The notes: generated from the letters alone by a model not told the origin. DNA of 8,643 nucleotides from Chloroflexota bacterium (GCA_012798275.1 JAAZNO010000305.1:1-8643); one strand, 5' to 3'. Positions 1 to 5,493 are shown, numbered from the stretch's first letter. Program-made: numbers and translations.

Positions 1-54
1 GGCGTCTTGCTCAAGATCGGCGCCAAGCGCGGCACGTACTACATCTTGCGTTGA
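1..54 (+). CDS. 3' end of an unidentified protein (partial)
   Basis: Frame 1 is open from the window edge to a TGA at 52-54 and encodes 17 residues ending KRGTYYILR. The codons are GC-rich at third positions, as in the real genes nearby. A short basic-then-aromatic tail of this kind is seen at the end of some winged-helix domains, but 17 residues cannot identify a family. It is codirectional with the flavoprotein gene at 499 but 444 nt away, so the two are probably not cotranscribed. Confidence 0.5.
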   Translation, partial: GVLLKIGAKRGTYYILR

Positions 55-83
55 TCCCTGCAGCGCTTACAGAAAGAGATGCC

Positions 84-120
84 ATGTGCTGGCGCACATC
101 ATTCAAGAATGAAAATGTGC
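84..120. repeat. Two overlapping, mutually exclusive hairpins
   Basis: ATGTGC (84-89) pairs with GCACAT (94-99) around a 4-nt loop. The same GCACAT plus CATTC (94-104) can instead pair with GAATG (107-111) and ATGTGC (115-120), leaving an AAA bulge. No T-run follows, so this is a weak terminator candidate for the gene ending at 54. It may be only an intergenic palindrome. Confidence 0.4.
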
Positions 121-133
121 GGTCATTGTTCAG

Positions 134-145
134 CCTGGCGCCAGG
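134..145. repeat. 12-bp perfect palindrome CCTGGCGCCAGG
   Basis: The sequence is perfectly self-complementary. It lies in the gene-free stretch between 55 and 498, with no gene start nearby. It could be a protein-binding dyad or part of the 3' end structure of the upstream gene; nothing in the sequence decides. Confidence 0.4.
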
Positions 146-184
146 TAGCTAGACGGCGATGGATGAGCCTTTGTGAACTGTAGC

Positions 185-352
185 TTTTGCCCCACCCCCT
201 GCCCCCTCCCCAACGGCGCAAACGTCGTTGGGGAGGGGAGAAAAAATAAGGGGGTTTTGCAGGCGGGCTACGCCCGCCTGCAAAACCCCACAAAAAAAGT
301 TCCCCTTTCCCCCGCGCAGCGCGGGGGAAAGGGGCCAGGGGATAGGGGGCAA
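185..352. repeat. Intergenic multi-hairpin element with imperfect terminal inverted repeats
   Basis: Three strong hairpins sit in 168 nt. Hairpin A has arms 203-215 and 226-238 (CCCCTCCCCAACG, 13 bp). Hairpin B has arms 251-268 and 272-289 (18 bp perfect, 3-nt centre). Hairpin C has arms 302-317 and 319-334 (16 bp perfect around a single base). The outer ends, TTTTGCCCC-A-CCCCCTGCCCCC at the left and the reverse complement of CCAGGGGATAGGGGGCAA at the right, form an imperfect terminal inverted repeat. This looks like a dispersed REP- or MITE-like intergenic unit. Similar C-rich hairpin repeats are common in Chloroflexota genomes. Short open frames across it on both strands are by-products of the palindromes, not genes. 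Confidence 0.7.
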
Positions 353-384
353 GAGTTGATTCTCAATCTTCAGCAGTCGCCAGG

Positions 385-439
385 AAATCTTGCGTTTTTT
401 AGTCAGTGGCGGTACCTTTGTTACGCAAGTGATTTTTTT
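385..439 (+). terminator. Terminator-like stem with large loop and T-run
   Basis: AAATC-TTGCGT (385-395) pairs with ACGCAA-(GT)-GATTT (423-435), giving 11 bp with a 2-nt bulge and a 27-nt loop, and leads straight into a T-run (433-439). It points along the + strand and lies about 60 nt before the flavoprotein start. It could terminate readthrough from upstream or act as an attenuator for the gene at 499. Loop bases 401-408 can pair with 456-463 downstream, which would form an alternative fold. Confidence 0.4.
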
Positions 440-455
440 CGCTGATTCGCTTTTT

Positions 456-476
456 CGCTGACTGCTGACCGCTGAT
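456..476 (+). repeat. Three tandem heptamers YGCTGAY before the flavoprotein gene
   Basis: CGCTGAC, TGCTGAC and CGCTGAT stand head to tail at 456-462, 463-469 and 470-476. A further GCTGA lies at 441-445. The block ends 11 nt before the Shine-Dalgarno of the gene at 499, so it lies in the probable mRNA leader. Possible roles are an operator array or an RNA structural element that pairs with 401-408. Confidence 0.45.
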
Positions 477-498
477 CTCTATTTTCGAAGGAGTCCCC

Positions 499-984
499 AT
501 GACACCGTACCACTTGCGGCGAGCCGAAAAAGCCATCATTGATGAAGCGACCCTTCTGGCAATCATCCGCGGACAGAAATACATGACCCTGGCCTTCTGC
601 CATCAGGATGAACCGTATCTGGCGACCGTGAACTACGCCTTCGATGCTGACGCGCGCTGCTTCTACTTTCACTGCGCGGCGCAGGGACGCAAGATGGACT
701 ATCTCCGCGCCAATCCCACCGTGTGGGGACAGATCATGGAGGATCGCGGCTATCTGCCGGGGAAGTGTGATCACGCCTTCCGCACCGTACAGTTCCGCGG
801 CAGCGCCTTCGTGATCGAAGACCCGGCGGCCAAGCGCGCGGCGCTGATGTTGATGATCGAGCAGCTGGAGCCGGATCCCGAACCGGTCAAACAGCGTTTC
901 GACAACGAGGCTTCCCTGACACGGGCGACGCTGGTGCGCGTGCAGGTCGAATCCTTCAGCGGGAAACAAAGTCAAGTGCCGTAG
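499..984 (+). CDS. Pyridoxamine 5'-phosphate oxidase-like flavin-binding protein (NimA/Pyridox_ox_2 type)
   Basis: This 161-residue cytosolic protein belongs to the split-barrel FMN-binding superfamily. The family pattern is visible: an N-terminal LRRAEKAIID (6-15), PYLATVNYAF (39-48), then YFHCAAQGRKMDYLRANP (56-73) with the conserved H58 and G63-R64-K65, and a second barrel strand RTVQFRGSAFVIED (95-108). Members bind FMN or F420, or heme-related ligands in some, and include NimA-type nitroreductases. The exact substrate cannot be read from sequence. The start is fixed by AAGGAG at 488-493, five nt before the ATG. It stands alone and converges on the glycosyltransferase gene. The leader has a terminator-like stem and heptamer repeats, so regulation at the RNA level is possible. 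Confidence 0.85.
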   Translation: MTPYHLRRAEKAIIDEATLLAIIRGQKYMTLAFCHQDEPYLATVNYAFDADARCFYFHCAAQGRKMDYLRANPTVWGQIMEDRGYLPGKCDHAFRTVQFRGSAFVIEDPAAKRAALMLMIEQLEPDPEPVKQRFDNEASLTRATLVRVQVESFSGKQSQVP

Positions 985-1092
985 CCGCCGGGCAGGGCTC
1001 TTTTGCCTCTGGCGACGGCGCCCTTCAAGCCTGCCGGTTTTCCCAGAGCGACGGCGGCATTGACGAAGTATTTCCAAGACGCCTCTGACAGC

Positions 1093-1136
1093 TTATCCCA
1101 AAGGGCTTGGGATAATTTTGGGATAAATTGGGATAA
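1093..1136. repeat. TTGGGATAA repeat cluster, one inverted and three direct copies
   Basis: TTATCCCAA at 1093-1101 is the inverse of TTGGGATAA at 1107-1115, 1118-1126 and 1128-1136. The direct copies start 11 and 10 bp apart, close to one helical turn. The inverted copy and the first direct copy form a 9-bp hairpin with a 5-nt loop, followed by TTTT on the + strand. The cluster lies between two convergent genes, so it may be a weak terminator, or a binding array for a protein that recognises one face of the helix. Confidence 0.6.
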
Positions 1137-1156
1137 CCTCCCCAAAAGCTGCGCTC

Positions 1157-2257
1157 TCAAGCCGCGAGCTGCTGCAAAATCGCTGCCGTCTGTTGCGCAG
1201 CGCGTCCCCAAGAGAAACGCGCCAGATTTTCCTTCCCGCGCGCGACCAGAGTCTGACACAAGGCCGGATCTTCCAGGAGCTGCAGCAACCCCGCTGCCAG
1301 CGCCTCCGTGTCCAGAGGATCCACCAGCAGCGCGCCGTCACCCGCCACTTCCGGCAAACTGGAGGTCGCCGCAGCGAGGACGGGCGTCCCGCAGGCCTGC
1401 GCTTCCAGCACCGGGAAGCCAAAACCCTCATAGAGCGAGGGGAAGGCGAACAGCCGCGCCCCAGAAAGCAAGGCCGCTTTGTCCTCTGGAGCGACGTAGC
1501 CGGGAAACACCACCCTCTGTTCCAGCCCCAACGCCTGCACCTGCGCATGGACCGTGTCAGCGAACCAGCCGGGCGGTCCGGCAAGGACCAGCTGCAGCTC
1601 GGGATGTCGCGTCCGTACCTGCCCGAAGGCGGCGACGAGCCGCGCCAGATTCTTGCGGGGCTGAATCCGCCCCAGGTAGAGGATGTAGGGACGCCCGACG
1701 CCATAGCGGACGCGCAGGCGTTCCAGTTCCGCCGGCGCCTCGACGCGCTGCAAGTCCGCCTCGTAGCCGGGATACACCACGGTGACTTTCTCCGCTGGGA
1801 CGCCATAGCTCGCCAGAAGCGCGTCGCGCGTCGCGGTCGAGTCCACCACAATGTGCGAGGCGACGCGCGCGTTCCAGCGCGTGCTGAGCTCCAGATACAA
1901 CCGCTGAGCGCGCGGATGCGCTTCGGGAAAGAAACGGTATCCCAAATCGTGGAGGGTCACGAGAGTGCGTCGCGGGCGAAAAAGCGGCAGGACGTGCGCC
2001 GGCACGAAAAGGACGCGCGGCGGATGGCGCAGCATTTCCCAGGAAAGGCGGACGTGCGTCCACAGCCGGGGAAAGGGGATCACGCGCAGCTCCGCGCCGG
2101 GGAAGGCCGCGGCAGGTGGCTGCTCGCGGCAATAGAGCCGCACCTCGGCGGCGGGAAGCAGCGGCAACAGCGCCCGAATCAGGTGATACGAATAGGCTTC
2201 GGTGCCGGTAGGCGCCGCGCTGACCGCGCGGCTCGCATCAATGCCGATGCGCGCCAT
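1157..2257 (-). CDS. Glycosyltransferase family 4 (GT-B fold)
   Basis: This 366-residue enzyme should transfer a sugar from a nucleotide-sugar donor to an acceptor, typically in polysaccharide or glycolipid assembly at the cytosolic face of the membrane. The N-terminal acceptor half starts MARIGIDASRAV and contains LVTLHDLGYRFFPEAHP (99-115). The C-terminal donor half begins about residue 190 with ILYLGRIQPRKN (192-203), the usual G-R-x4-K-N donor-site motif. It also carries EGFGFPVLE (277-285), the E-x7-E motif of retaining GT4/GT1-fold enzymes. Length is normal for the family. An in-frame TTG at 2272 would add five residues and overlap the preceding gene. ATG at 2257 is preferred because the conserved N-terminus begins there, 4 nt after the protease stop. 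Translational coupling is likely. Sugar and acceptor are unknown. Confidence 0.9.
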   Translation of the reverse strand: MARIGIDASRAVSAAPTGTEAYSYHLIRALLPLLPAAEVRLYCREQPPAAAFPGAELRVIPFPRLWTHVRLSWEMLRHPPRVLFVPAHVLPLFRPRRTLVTLHDLGYRFFPEAHPRAQRLYLELSTRWNARVASHIVVDSTATRDALLASYGVPAEKVTVVYPGYEADLQRVEAPAELERLRVRYGVGRPYILYLGRIQPRKNLARLVAAFGQVRTRHPELQLVLAGPPGWFADTVHAQVQALGLEQRVVFPGYVAPEDKAALLSGARLFAFPSLYEGFGFPVLEAQACGTPVLAAATSSLPEVAGDGALLVDPLDTEALAAGLLQLLEDPALCQTLVARGKENLARFSWGRAAQQTAAILQQLAA

Positions 2258-2261
2258 CGTC

Positions 2262-3404
2262 TCACGGCACAAGCGTCAACGGAATGGGCACCAGGATCAA
2301 CGCCAGCAACACGACCATGGCCCATCCAATCCGCTTGCGGGTAGGATCGAGAGGCGCCAGGTCGTTGAGCGGCGCCGGGTGGCGCGATCCCATGGTCAGC
2401 CCCAGGATGCCCAACAGCGCCCACGTCATGCCGATGTCGCGCCCGGTGAGCAGCAAGAACGCGGCCCAGGCAAACATCACCGTCACCGCACCGCGCGCCA
2501 CGAGCCACGCCTTACGTCCCCACATCGCATACGCCACATGCCCGCCGTCATACTGTCCCACGGGGAGCAGGTTCAGCCCGGTCACCAGCAGGCCGGCCCA
2601 CGCCGCAAAGGCGATGGGATGCAAGATCACGTCCATCCCGCCCGCCGGCAAGGGGCGCCCGAAAATGAGCCACTTGATCAAGTAATAGAGGATCGAGTTG
2701 CCTTCCATGGTATAGCCGCCCGCCGGCAAGGGCGCGACTTTCGAGAGCAACAGGCCCACGATCAGCAGGGGAAGGGCGACGGCCAACCCGCCCAGCGGCC
2801 CCGAAATTCCCAGGTCGAAGACGGCCTTCCGGTTGCGGAGGGGAGCCTTCTGCACAATGACCGCGCCCATCGTCCCCAGAGGCCACACCGGCACCGGTAT
2901 GAAATAGGGCAGGCTCGCCGGCGCACCATAGCGCCGCGCGGCGAAATAGTGGCTGAGTTCGTGGATGGTCAGGATGCTGAGCAGCGTCACCGCGTGCGGC
3001 AAACCCTTCACCAGCGTCCGCCAATCGGCCATGGGATCGCCCCCCTCGTTCAGCGCGCCGATGAACAACACCGAAAGCGCGGTGAGGAGGAAGAAGATCA
3101 CGTTGACCCACGGCTTGCCCGTCCGCCGATCCACGACGTGCGGGATGGCCTGGAGCACATGCTCCCCCCGCTCCTCCGCCAAAAACGGCAGGTACCCCAG
3201 CGCCTCAAACTCCGTCGCCACCCGCTCAAAAGCCTCTTCGTCCTGTGGATCATACACCTGCCCGATGAATTCTACCACGGGCGCATCGCCGCCTCGCAGC
3301 GTGCGCACCGCGTCGAGCCGCATCAGCGGCCTGAGGGCCGCCATGAGTTGATCCACCAGGCGTTGTTCCGCCGCTTCCTGGGGCTTCAAAATGACTTCGC
3401 TCAT
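2262..3404 (-). CDS. Site-2 protease family protein, M50 metalloprotease of EGY type
   Basis: This 380-residue membrane zinc protease has a soluble N-terminal domain (about 1-98, charged) and then membrane segments at about 101-118, 135-155, 199-221, 256-280, 300-320 and 360-379. HELSH (148-152) is the HExxH zinc and catalytic motif. NLLPVGQYDGGHV (278-290) supplies the second motif, whose Asp completes the zinc site. The block PYFIPVPVWPLGTMGAVI (166-183), then RKAVFDLGISGPLGG, closely resembles plant and cyanobacterial EGY1-like S2Ps. Such enzymes cut substrates within the membrane, often regulators. The start ATG at 3404 overlaps the preceding stop as ATGA, with GGAG 7 nt upstream. A longer in-frame extension back to 3638 is low-complexity shadow sequence over the preceding gene and was rejected. 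No anti-sigma factor is adjacent, so the substrate is unknown. Confidence 0.9.
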   Translation of the reverse strand: MSEVILKPQEAAEQRLVDQLMAALRPLMRLDAVRTLRGGDAPVVEFIGQVYDPQDEEAFERVATEFEALGYLPFLAEERGEHVLQAIPHVVDRRTGKPWVNVIFFLLTALSVLFIGALNEGGDPMADWRTLVKGLPHAVTLLSILTIHELSHYFAARRYGAPASLPYFIPVPVWPLGTMGAVIVQKAPLRNRKAVFDLGISGPLGGLAVALPLLIVGLLLSKVAPLPAGGYTMEGNSILYYLIKWLIFGRPLPAGGMDVILHPIAFAAWAGLLVTGLNLLPVGQYDGGHVAYAMWGRKAWLVARGAVTVMFAWAAFLLLTGRDIGMTWALLGILGLTMGSRHPAPLNDLAPLDPTRKRIGWAMVVLLALILVPIPLTLVP

Positions 3405-4144
3405 GTAGGATCTCCGTAGTTGCGATAAGTGTGCCCTGCTATGAGGCCGCAGATCAGGGCCAGCAGGGCGTAGAACCCGGTATCCAGGCGCAGGTTCCCC
3501 ACCAGAGGCGCCGGATCTGCACGCAGCAACGTCAACGCCGCCATGCCCGCCAGGTACAGCGCCACGGCGCCAATAGCATGACGCGGCCACAACGCCGCCA
3601 GTCCGCCCACGAGCGCCGCGGCCCCCGCCGCCAGCCACGGCACGGCGTAGCGGGGCGCAAAGGTGTGATACAGGTCAGGTGTTTCGTGCACCAACCAGCG
3701 CTGCCACAGGGGCACAGCGGTCGTCACCTCGCGGCCCCAGGCGCAGCCCACATCGCCGCATCCCCACCATCCCCCCGCCGCGAGGAGCAACCCCAACGGC
3801 GCCAGCAGGCTCCACGTCTGCCGCAAAGGGAAGCGCGCGCGCCAGGACCAGAGCGTCGCCGCCAACAGACCGCCGGCCCAGGCCCCCGGTCCATCCAGGC
3901 CCCCCACCCGCCACAGCAAGCCCGCTTCCACGGGATGCTGAGCGAAATACGCGGCGTGCTGCGCCACGTAGCTCGCCCGTCCGCCCAACAACGCGCCCAG
4001 CAAGACAATCCACACGAGCGCCGTCAGTCGGCGAGGCTCCAGGTGTTGCCGCCAGCCCAGGATCCACACCGTCATCACGCCGACGAGCAATCCGGCCAGC
4101 ACCCGCAGCGTATATTTCAGGATAAACCAGGGGCCTATCTGCAT
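3401..4144 (-). CDS. Divergent Lgt-fold membrane protein (prolipoprotein diacylglyceryl transferase-like)
   Basis: This 247-residue polytopic membrane protein has segments at about 15-30, 41-53, 84-100, 111-127, 166-185, 190-207 and 221-237. It follows the order of Lgt landmarks: GGRASYVAQHAAYF (54-67), GGLDGPGAWAGGLLA (81-95), GGWWGCGDVGCAWG (124-137) and LLRADP (206-211) near the C-terminus. In true Lgt the second block carries an essential His (HGG) and the third a GRxGNF-type Arg. Here these read AGG and GGWWGCG, so both residues seem absent. Cysteines 129 and 134 are unusual. It may be a catalytically altered or inactive homologue with another lipid substrate. Start: ATG 4144 gives the natural hydrophobic N-terminus; a longer frame to 4327 runs over rplL and was rejected. 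The Shine-Dalgarno is poor and the promoter suggests a leader of only a few nt. Confidence 0.65.
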   Translation of the reverse strand: MQIGPWFILKYTLRVLAGLLVGVMTVWILGWRQHLEPRRLTALVWIVLLGALLGGRASYVAQHAAYFAQHPVEAGLLWRVGGLDGPGAWAGGLLAATLWSWRARFPLRQTWSLLAPLGLLLAAGGWWGCGDVGCAWGREVTTAVPLWQRWLVHETPDLYHTFAPRYAVPWLAAGAAALVGGLAALWPRHAIGAVALYLAGMAALTLLRADPAPLVGNLRLDTGFYALLALICGLIAGHTYRNYGDPT

Positions 4145-4153
4145 AATCGCCGT

Positions 4154-4182
4154 AGTATAACATGAAGCGGACAAAGCGCCAA
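4154..4182 (-). promoter_or_regulatory. Sigma70-type promoter for the Lgt-like/S2P/GT operon
   Basis: On the minus strand TTGGCG (4182-4177) and TATACT (4159-4154) are separated by 17 nt, and TG at one base upstream gives an extended -10 (TGTTATACT). Seven nt downstream places the transcription start near 4147, only about 3 nt before the ATG at 4144. The mRNA would be nearly leaderless, which fits the missing Shine-Dalgarno. The -35 box overlaps the T-rich tail of the upstream terminator. Confidence 0.6.
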
Positions 4183-4188
4183 ACACGA

Positions 4189-4216
4189 CAGCCCCACCCT
4201 GGGGTAGGTGGGGCTG
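4189..4216 (-). terminator. Terminator hairpin after rplL
   Basis: CAGCCCCACC and GGTGGGGCTG form a perfect 10-bp GC-rich stem (4189-4198 with 4207-4216) around an 8-nt loop, starting 25 nt after the rplL stop. The following minus-strand tract TGTCGTGTTT is only moderately T-rich. Position and strength argue that it ends the ribosomal operon, perhaps incompletely. Confidence 0.7.
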
Positions 4217-4241
4217 AACGGGTGCGAAATCGCACGGCAGA

Positions 4242-4628
4242 CTACTTGAGCTCGACGACCGCGCCGGCCTCGGTGAGCTTGGCCTTGGCGTCCTCCGCCA
4301 CGTCCTTCGACACGCCCTCCATGACATTGGCCGGAGCGCTCTCGACCAGTTCCTTGGCTTCCTTCAGGCCCAGGTTCGTGAGCTGGCGGACGACCTTGAT
4401 CACCTCGATCTTCTTGGGGCCGAAGTCCTTGAGCACGACGTTGAACTCGGTCTGCTCTTCGACTTCCTCGACCTCAGCCACGGGGGCTGCGGCGGGCATA
4501 GCGCCCATCATCGCCACGGGCGCAGCCGCGCTGACGCCCAACTTCGCCTCGAGCAGCTTCACGAGCTCGGCAGCTTCCATCAGCGACAGGGCGCTGATTT
4601 CCTCAACCAAATTCTCTAAATTAGCCAT
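4242..4628 (-). CDS. rplL: Ribosomal protein bL12 (L7/L12)
   Basis: This 128-residue stalk protein of the large subunit recruits and activates translational GTPases. The N-terminal dimerisation helices ([20 protein letters not shown] onward, to about 32) bind L10. An Ala/Pro/Met/Glu-rich hinge spans about 33-58. The C-terminal factor-binding domain, from EFNVVL (61) to VVELK (124-128), contains the conserved [19 protein letters not shown] and [13 protein letters not shown] segments. It follows rplJ by 52 nt with its own GAGGT 9 nt before the ATG, consistent with the higher copy number of L12 over L10. It is the last gene before a terminator hairpin; rpoB, the usual next gene, is absent. Confidence 0.98.
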   Translation of the reverse strand: MANLENLVEEISALSLMEAAELVKLLEAKLGVSAAAPVAMMGAMPAAAPVAEVEEVEEQTEFNVVLKDFGPKKIEVIKVVRQLTNLGLKEAKELVESAPANVMEGVSKDVAEDAKAKLTEAGAVVELK

Positions 4629-4680
4629 TTTCTCTACACCTCATTGAATTGATGGAATGGATTTGAAACAGAAAGGCAGC

Positions 4681-5235
4681 CTAAGCCGCCATTTCGGCGG
4701 ACGCGCCGCCTTCCAACTTGTCCACATAAGCCTGCAAGACATTGAGAACCTGACGCACCCCGCTGGCAACCACTCCCACCACCTGACTGGCAGGGGCGTT
4801 GATGGTCCCCAGAGCCTGCGCCAACAGCTGGCCGCGACTGGGCATGTCCGCCAGGCGCACGGCCTGCTCGGCATGGTACATATGCCCTTCCAACACGGCC
4901 CCGCGCACCACAAACTGCCCCTCTTCGGACTCTTTGGCGAGATCGTTGAGCAGCCTGGCGAGCGGTTGAATCCCCTGGTGACAGAACACCGCCAGGGTCG
5001 GGCCGGTCAGTAGGTCCGCGGACGTCTTCACACCGTGCTCCTGCAAAACCTTCTGCAGCAGCGTGTTTTTGACCACGAAGATCTGTCCTCCCTGTTCCCG
5101 AACACGACGGCGCATGGCCTGCATCTGACTGACGGTCAGGTTGTGATAGTGCGCCAGCATGATGCCGTCACTCTTGCGGTACTGCTCGGCATATTCCTGG
5201 TACAGCTCTTCTTTTCGCGTGCGTGAAATAGCCAA
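4681..5235 (-). CDS. rplJ: Ribosomal protein uL10
   Basis: This 184-residue protein anchors L12 dimers at the base of the stalk and binds 23S rRNA with L11. The rRNA-binding half carries MAISRTRKEELYQEYAEQY, a run ending in GIMLAHYHNLTVSQMQAMRR (24-43) and FVVKNTLLQKVL (53-64). A C-terminal helix from about 155 (VGVVASGVRQVLNVLQAYVD) is the L12-docking part. Translation begins with TTG at 5235, chosen because a full Shine-Dalgarno lies 5 nt upstream and the conserved N-terminus begins there. The 258-nt leader contains an L10-leader RNA and an attenuator, so L10(L12)4 probably represses its own mRNA. Confidence 0.97.
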   Translation of the reverse strand: MAISRTRKEELYQEYAEQYRKSDGIMLAHYHNLTVSQMQAMRRRVREQGGQIFVVKNTLLQKVLQEHGVKTSADLLTGPTLAVFCHQGIQPLARLLNDLAKESEEGQFVVRGAVLEGHMYHAEQAVRLADMPSRGQLLAQALGTINAPASQVVGVVASGVRQVLNVLQAYVDKLEGGASAEMAA

Positions 5236-5240
5236 CCCTT

Positions 5241-5250
5241 ATCACCTCCT
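5241..5250 (-). promoter_or_regulatory. Full-length Shine-Dalgarno for rplJ TTG start
   Basis: The minus strand reads AGGAGGTGAT, complementary over 10 nt to the usual 16S rRNA 3' tail, with a 5-nt spacer (AAGGG) before TTG at 5235. The strong site may offset the weak start codon. Confidence 0.85.
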
Positions 5251-5274
5251 CACCCGGATTCACCGGAACTCATC

Positions 5275-5304
5275 GGGCCTCGTCCGCATAACGGCGGACA
5301 GCCC
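5275..5304 (-). other. Hairpin between the attenuator and rplJ
   Basis: GTCCGC (5282-5287) pairs with GCGGAC (5294-5299) around a 6-nt loop, and outer GGGC (5275-5278) pairs with GCCC (5301-5304) across a small internal loop. It lies about 25 nt before the rplJ Shine-Dalgarno in the leader. It may shape access to the ribosome site or be part of the L10 regulatory fold; there is no T-run. Confidence 0.5.
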
Positions 5305-5321
5305 ACTTTACAACCACCATC

Positions 5322-5362
5322 AAAAAAAACTGAGCCCTGCGTCCACCGACGTAAGGCCCAGT
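5322..5362 (-). terminator. Intrinsic attenuator in the rplJL leader
   Basis: On the minus strand a 15-position stem (arms 5362-5348 and 5343-5329, one A-C mismatch, GGTG loop) runs straight into eight T residues (5329-5322). It is the clearest intrinsic terminator in the window, yet it lies upstream of rplJ, not after a gene. That fits transcription attenuation downstream of an L10-leader, as established for B. subtilis rplJL. CTGGGC in its 5' arm can pair with GCCCAG in the L10-leader loop (about 5417-5422), a possible antiterminator contact. Confidence 0.85.
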
Positions 5363-5380
5363 TCTCCCCGATAAAGAAGA

Positions 5381-5452
5381 GATTCGTCTGGTCTTACCTC
5401 GGCAGGACATTAAGCGCCTGGGCGCACCTGCGGTCTTCGGCAGACACGGATG
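5381..5452 (-). ncRNA. L10 leader (ribosomal protein L10(L12)4 autoregulatory RNA)
   Basis: The minus strand holds the conserved pieces of the L10-leader family in order: GTCTGCCGAAGACCGCAGGTG, an apical GCGC..GCGC hairpin, TTAATGTCCTGCCGAGGT, then AGACCAGACGAAT. GTCTG pairs with CAGAC at the base and GCAGG pairs with CCTGC inside. The asymmetric GCCGAAGACC/CCGAGGT region corresponds to the bent helix that L10 recognises. It lies between rplA and rplJ, just upstream of the attenuator, so excess L10(L12)4 should reduce rplJL expression. Confidence 0.88.
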
Positions 5453-5464
5453 GTCTGAAGAGAC

Positions 5465-5482
5465 AGGGGGCGTAGTCCCCCT
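5465..5482 (-). terminator. Short hairpin just after rplA
   Basis: AGGGGG (5465-5470) pairs with CCCCCT (5477-5482) around a 6-nt loop, 11 nt after the rplA stop. The following tract TGTCTCTT is only weakly T-rich, so it may be a partial terminator or a 3' stabiliser separating rplKA from rplJL. Confidence 0.45.
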
Positions 5483-5493
5483 AAAACCTTGGG

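Noticed and set aside
149..445. Short open frames on both strands across the hairpin element
   Set aside because: They translate palindromic C-rich/G-rich repeats, and have no Shine-Dalgarno and no family resemblance.
355..498. FMN riboswitch before the flavoprotein gene
   Set aside because: The conserved FMN-aptamer blocks are not visible; only a simple stem and short repeats are seen.
421..1077. Open frame on the minus strand opposite the flavoprotein gene
   Set aside because: It is a shadow of the real gene at 499-984, rich in Arg, His and Gln, with no recognisable domain.
1093..1136. Replication origin with DnaA boxes
   Set aside because: TTATCCCAA differs from TTATCCACA at two positions in all copies, and there is no AT-rich unwinding region or dnaA/dnaN gene nearby.
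3405..3638. N-terminal extension of the site-2 protease
   Set aside because: The extra residues are a Gly/Arg/Ala shadow of the Lgt-like coding sequence. The ATG at 3404 has a Shine-Dalgarno and begins the plausible protein.
1193..4165. Long open frames on the + strand opposite the glycosyltransferase, protease and Lgt-like genes (1193-2344, 2202-3419, 3431-4165)
   Set aside because: They are Arg/Gln/Pro/His-rich low-complexity translations with no family motif and lie antisense to genes with clear motifs. High GC reduces stop codons in these frames.
4145..4327. N-terminal extension of the Lgt-like protein
   Set aside because: It overlaps rplL and the terminator, is Arg/Ser/Pro-rich, and lies upstream of a good promoter.
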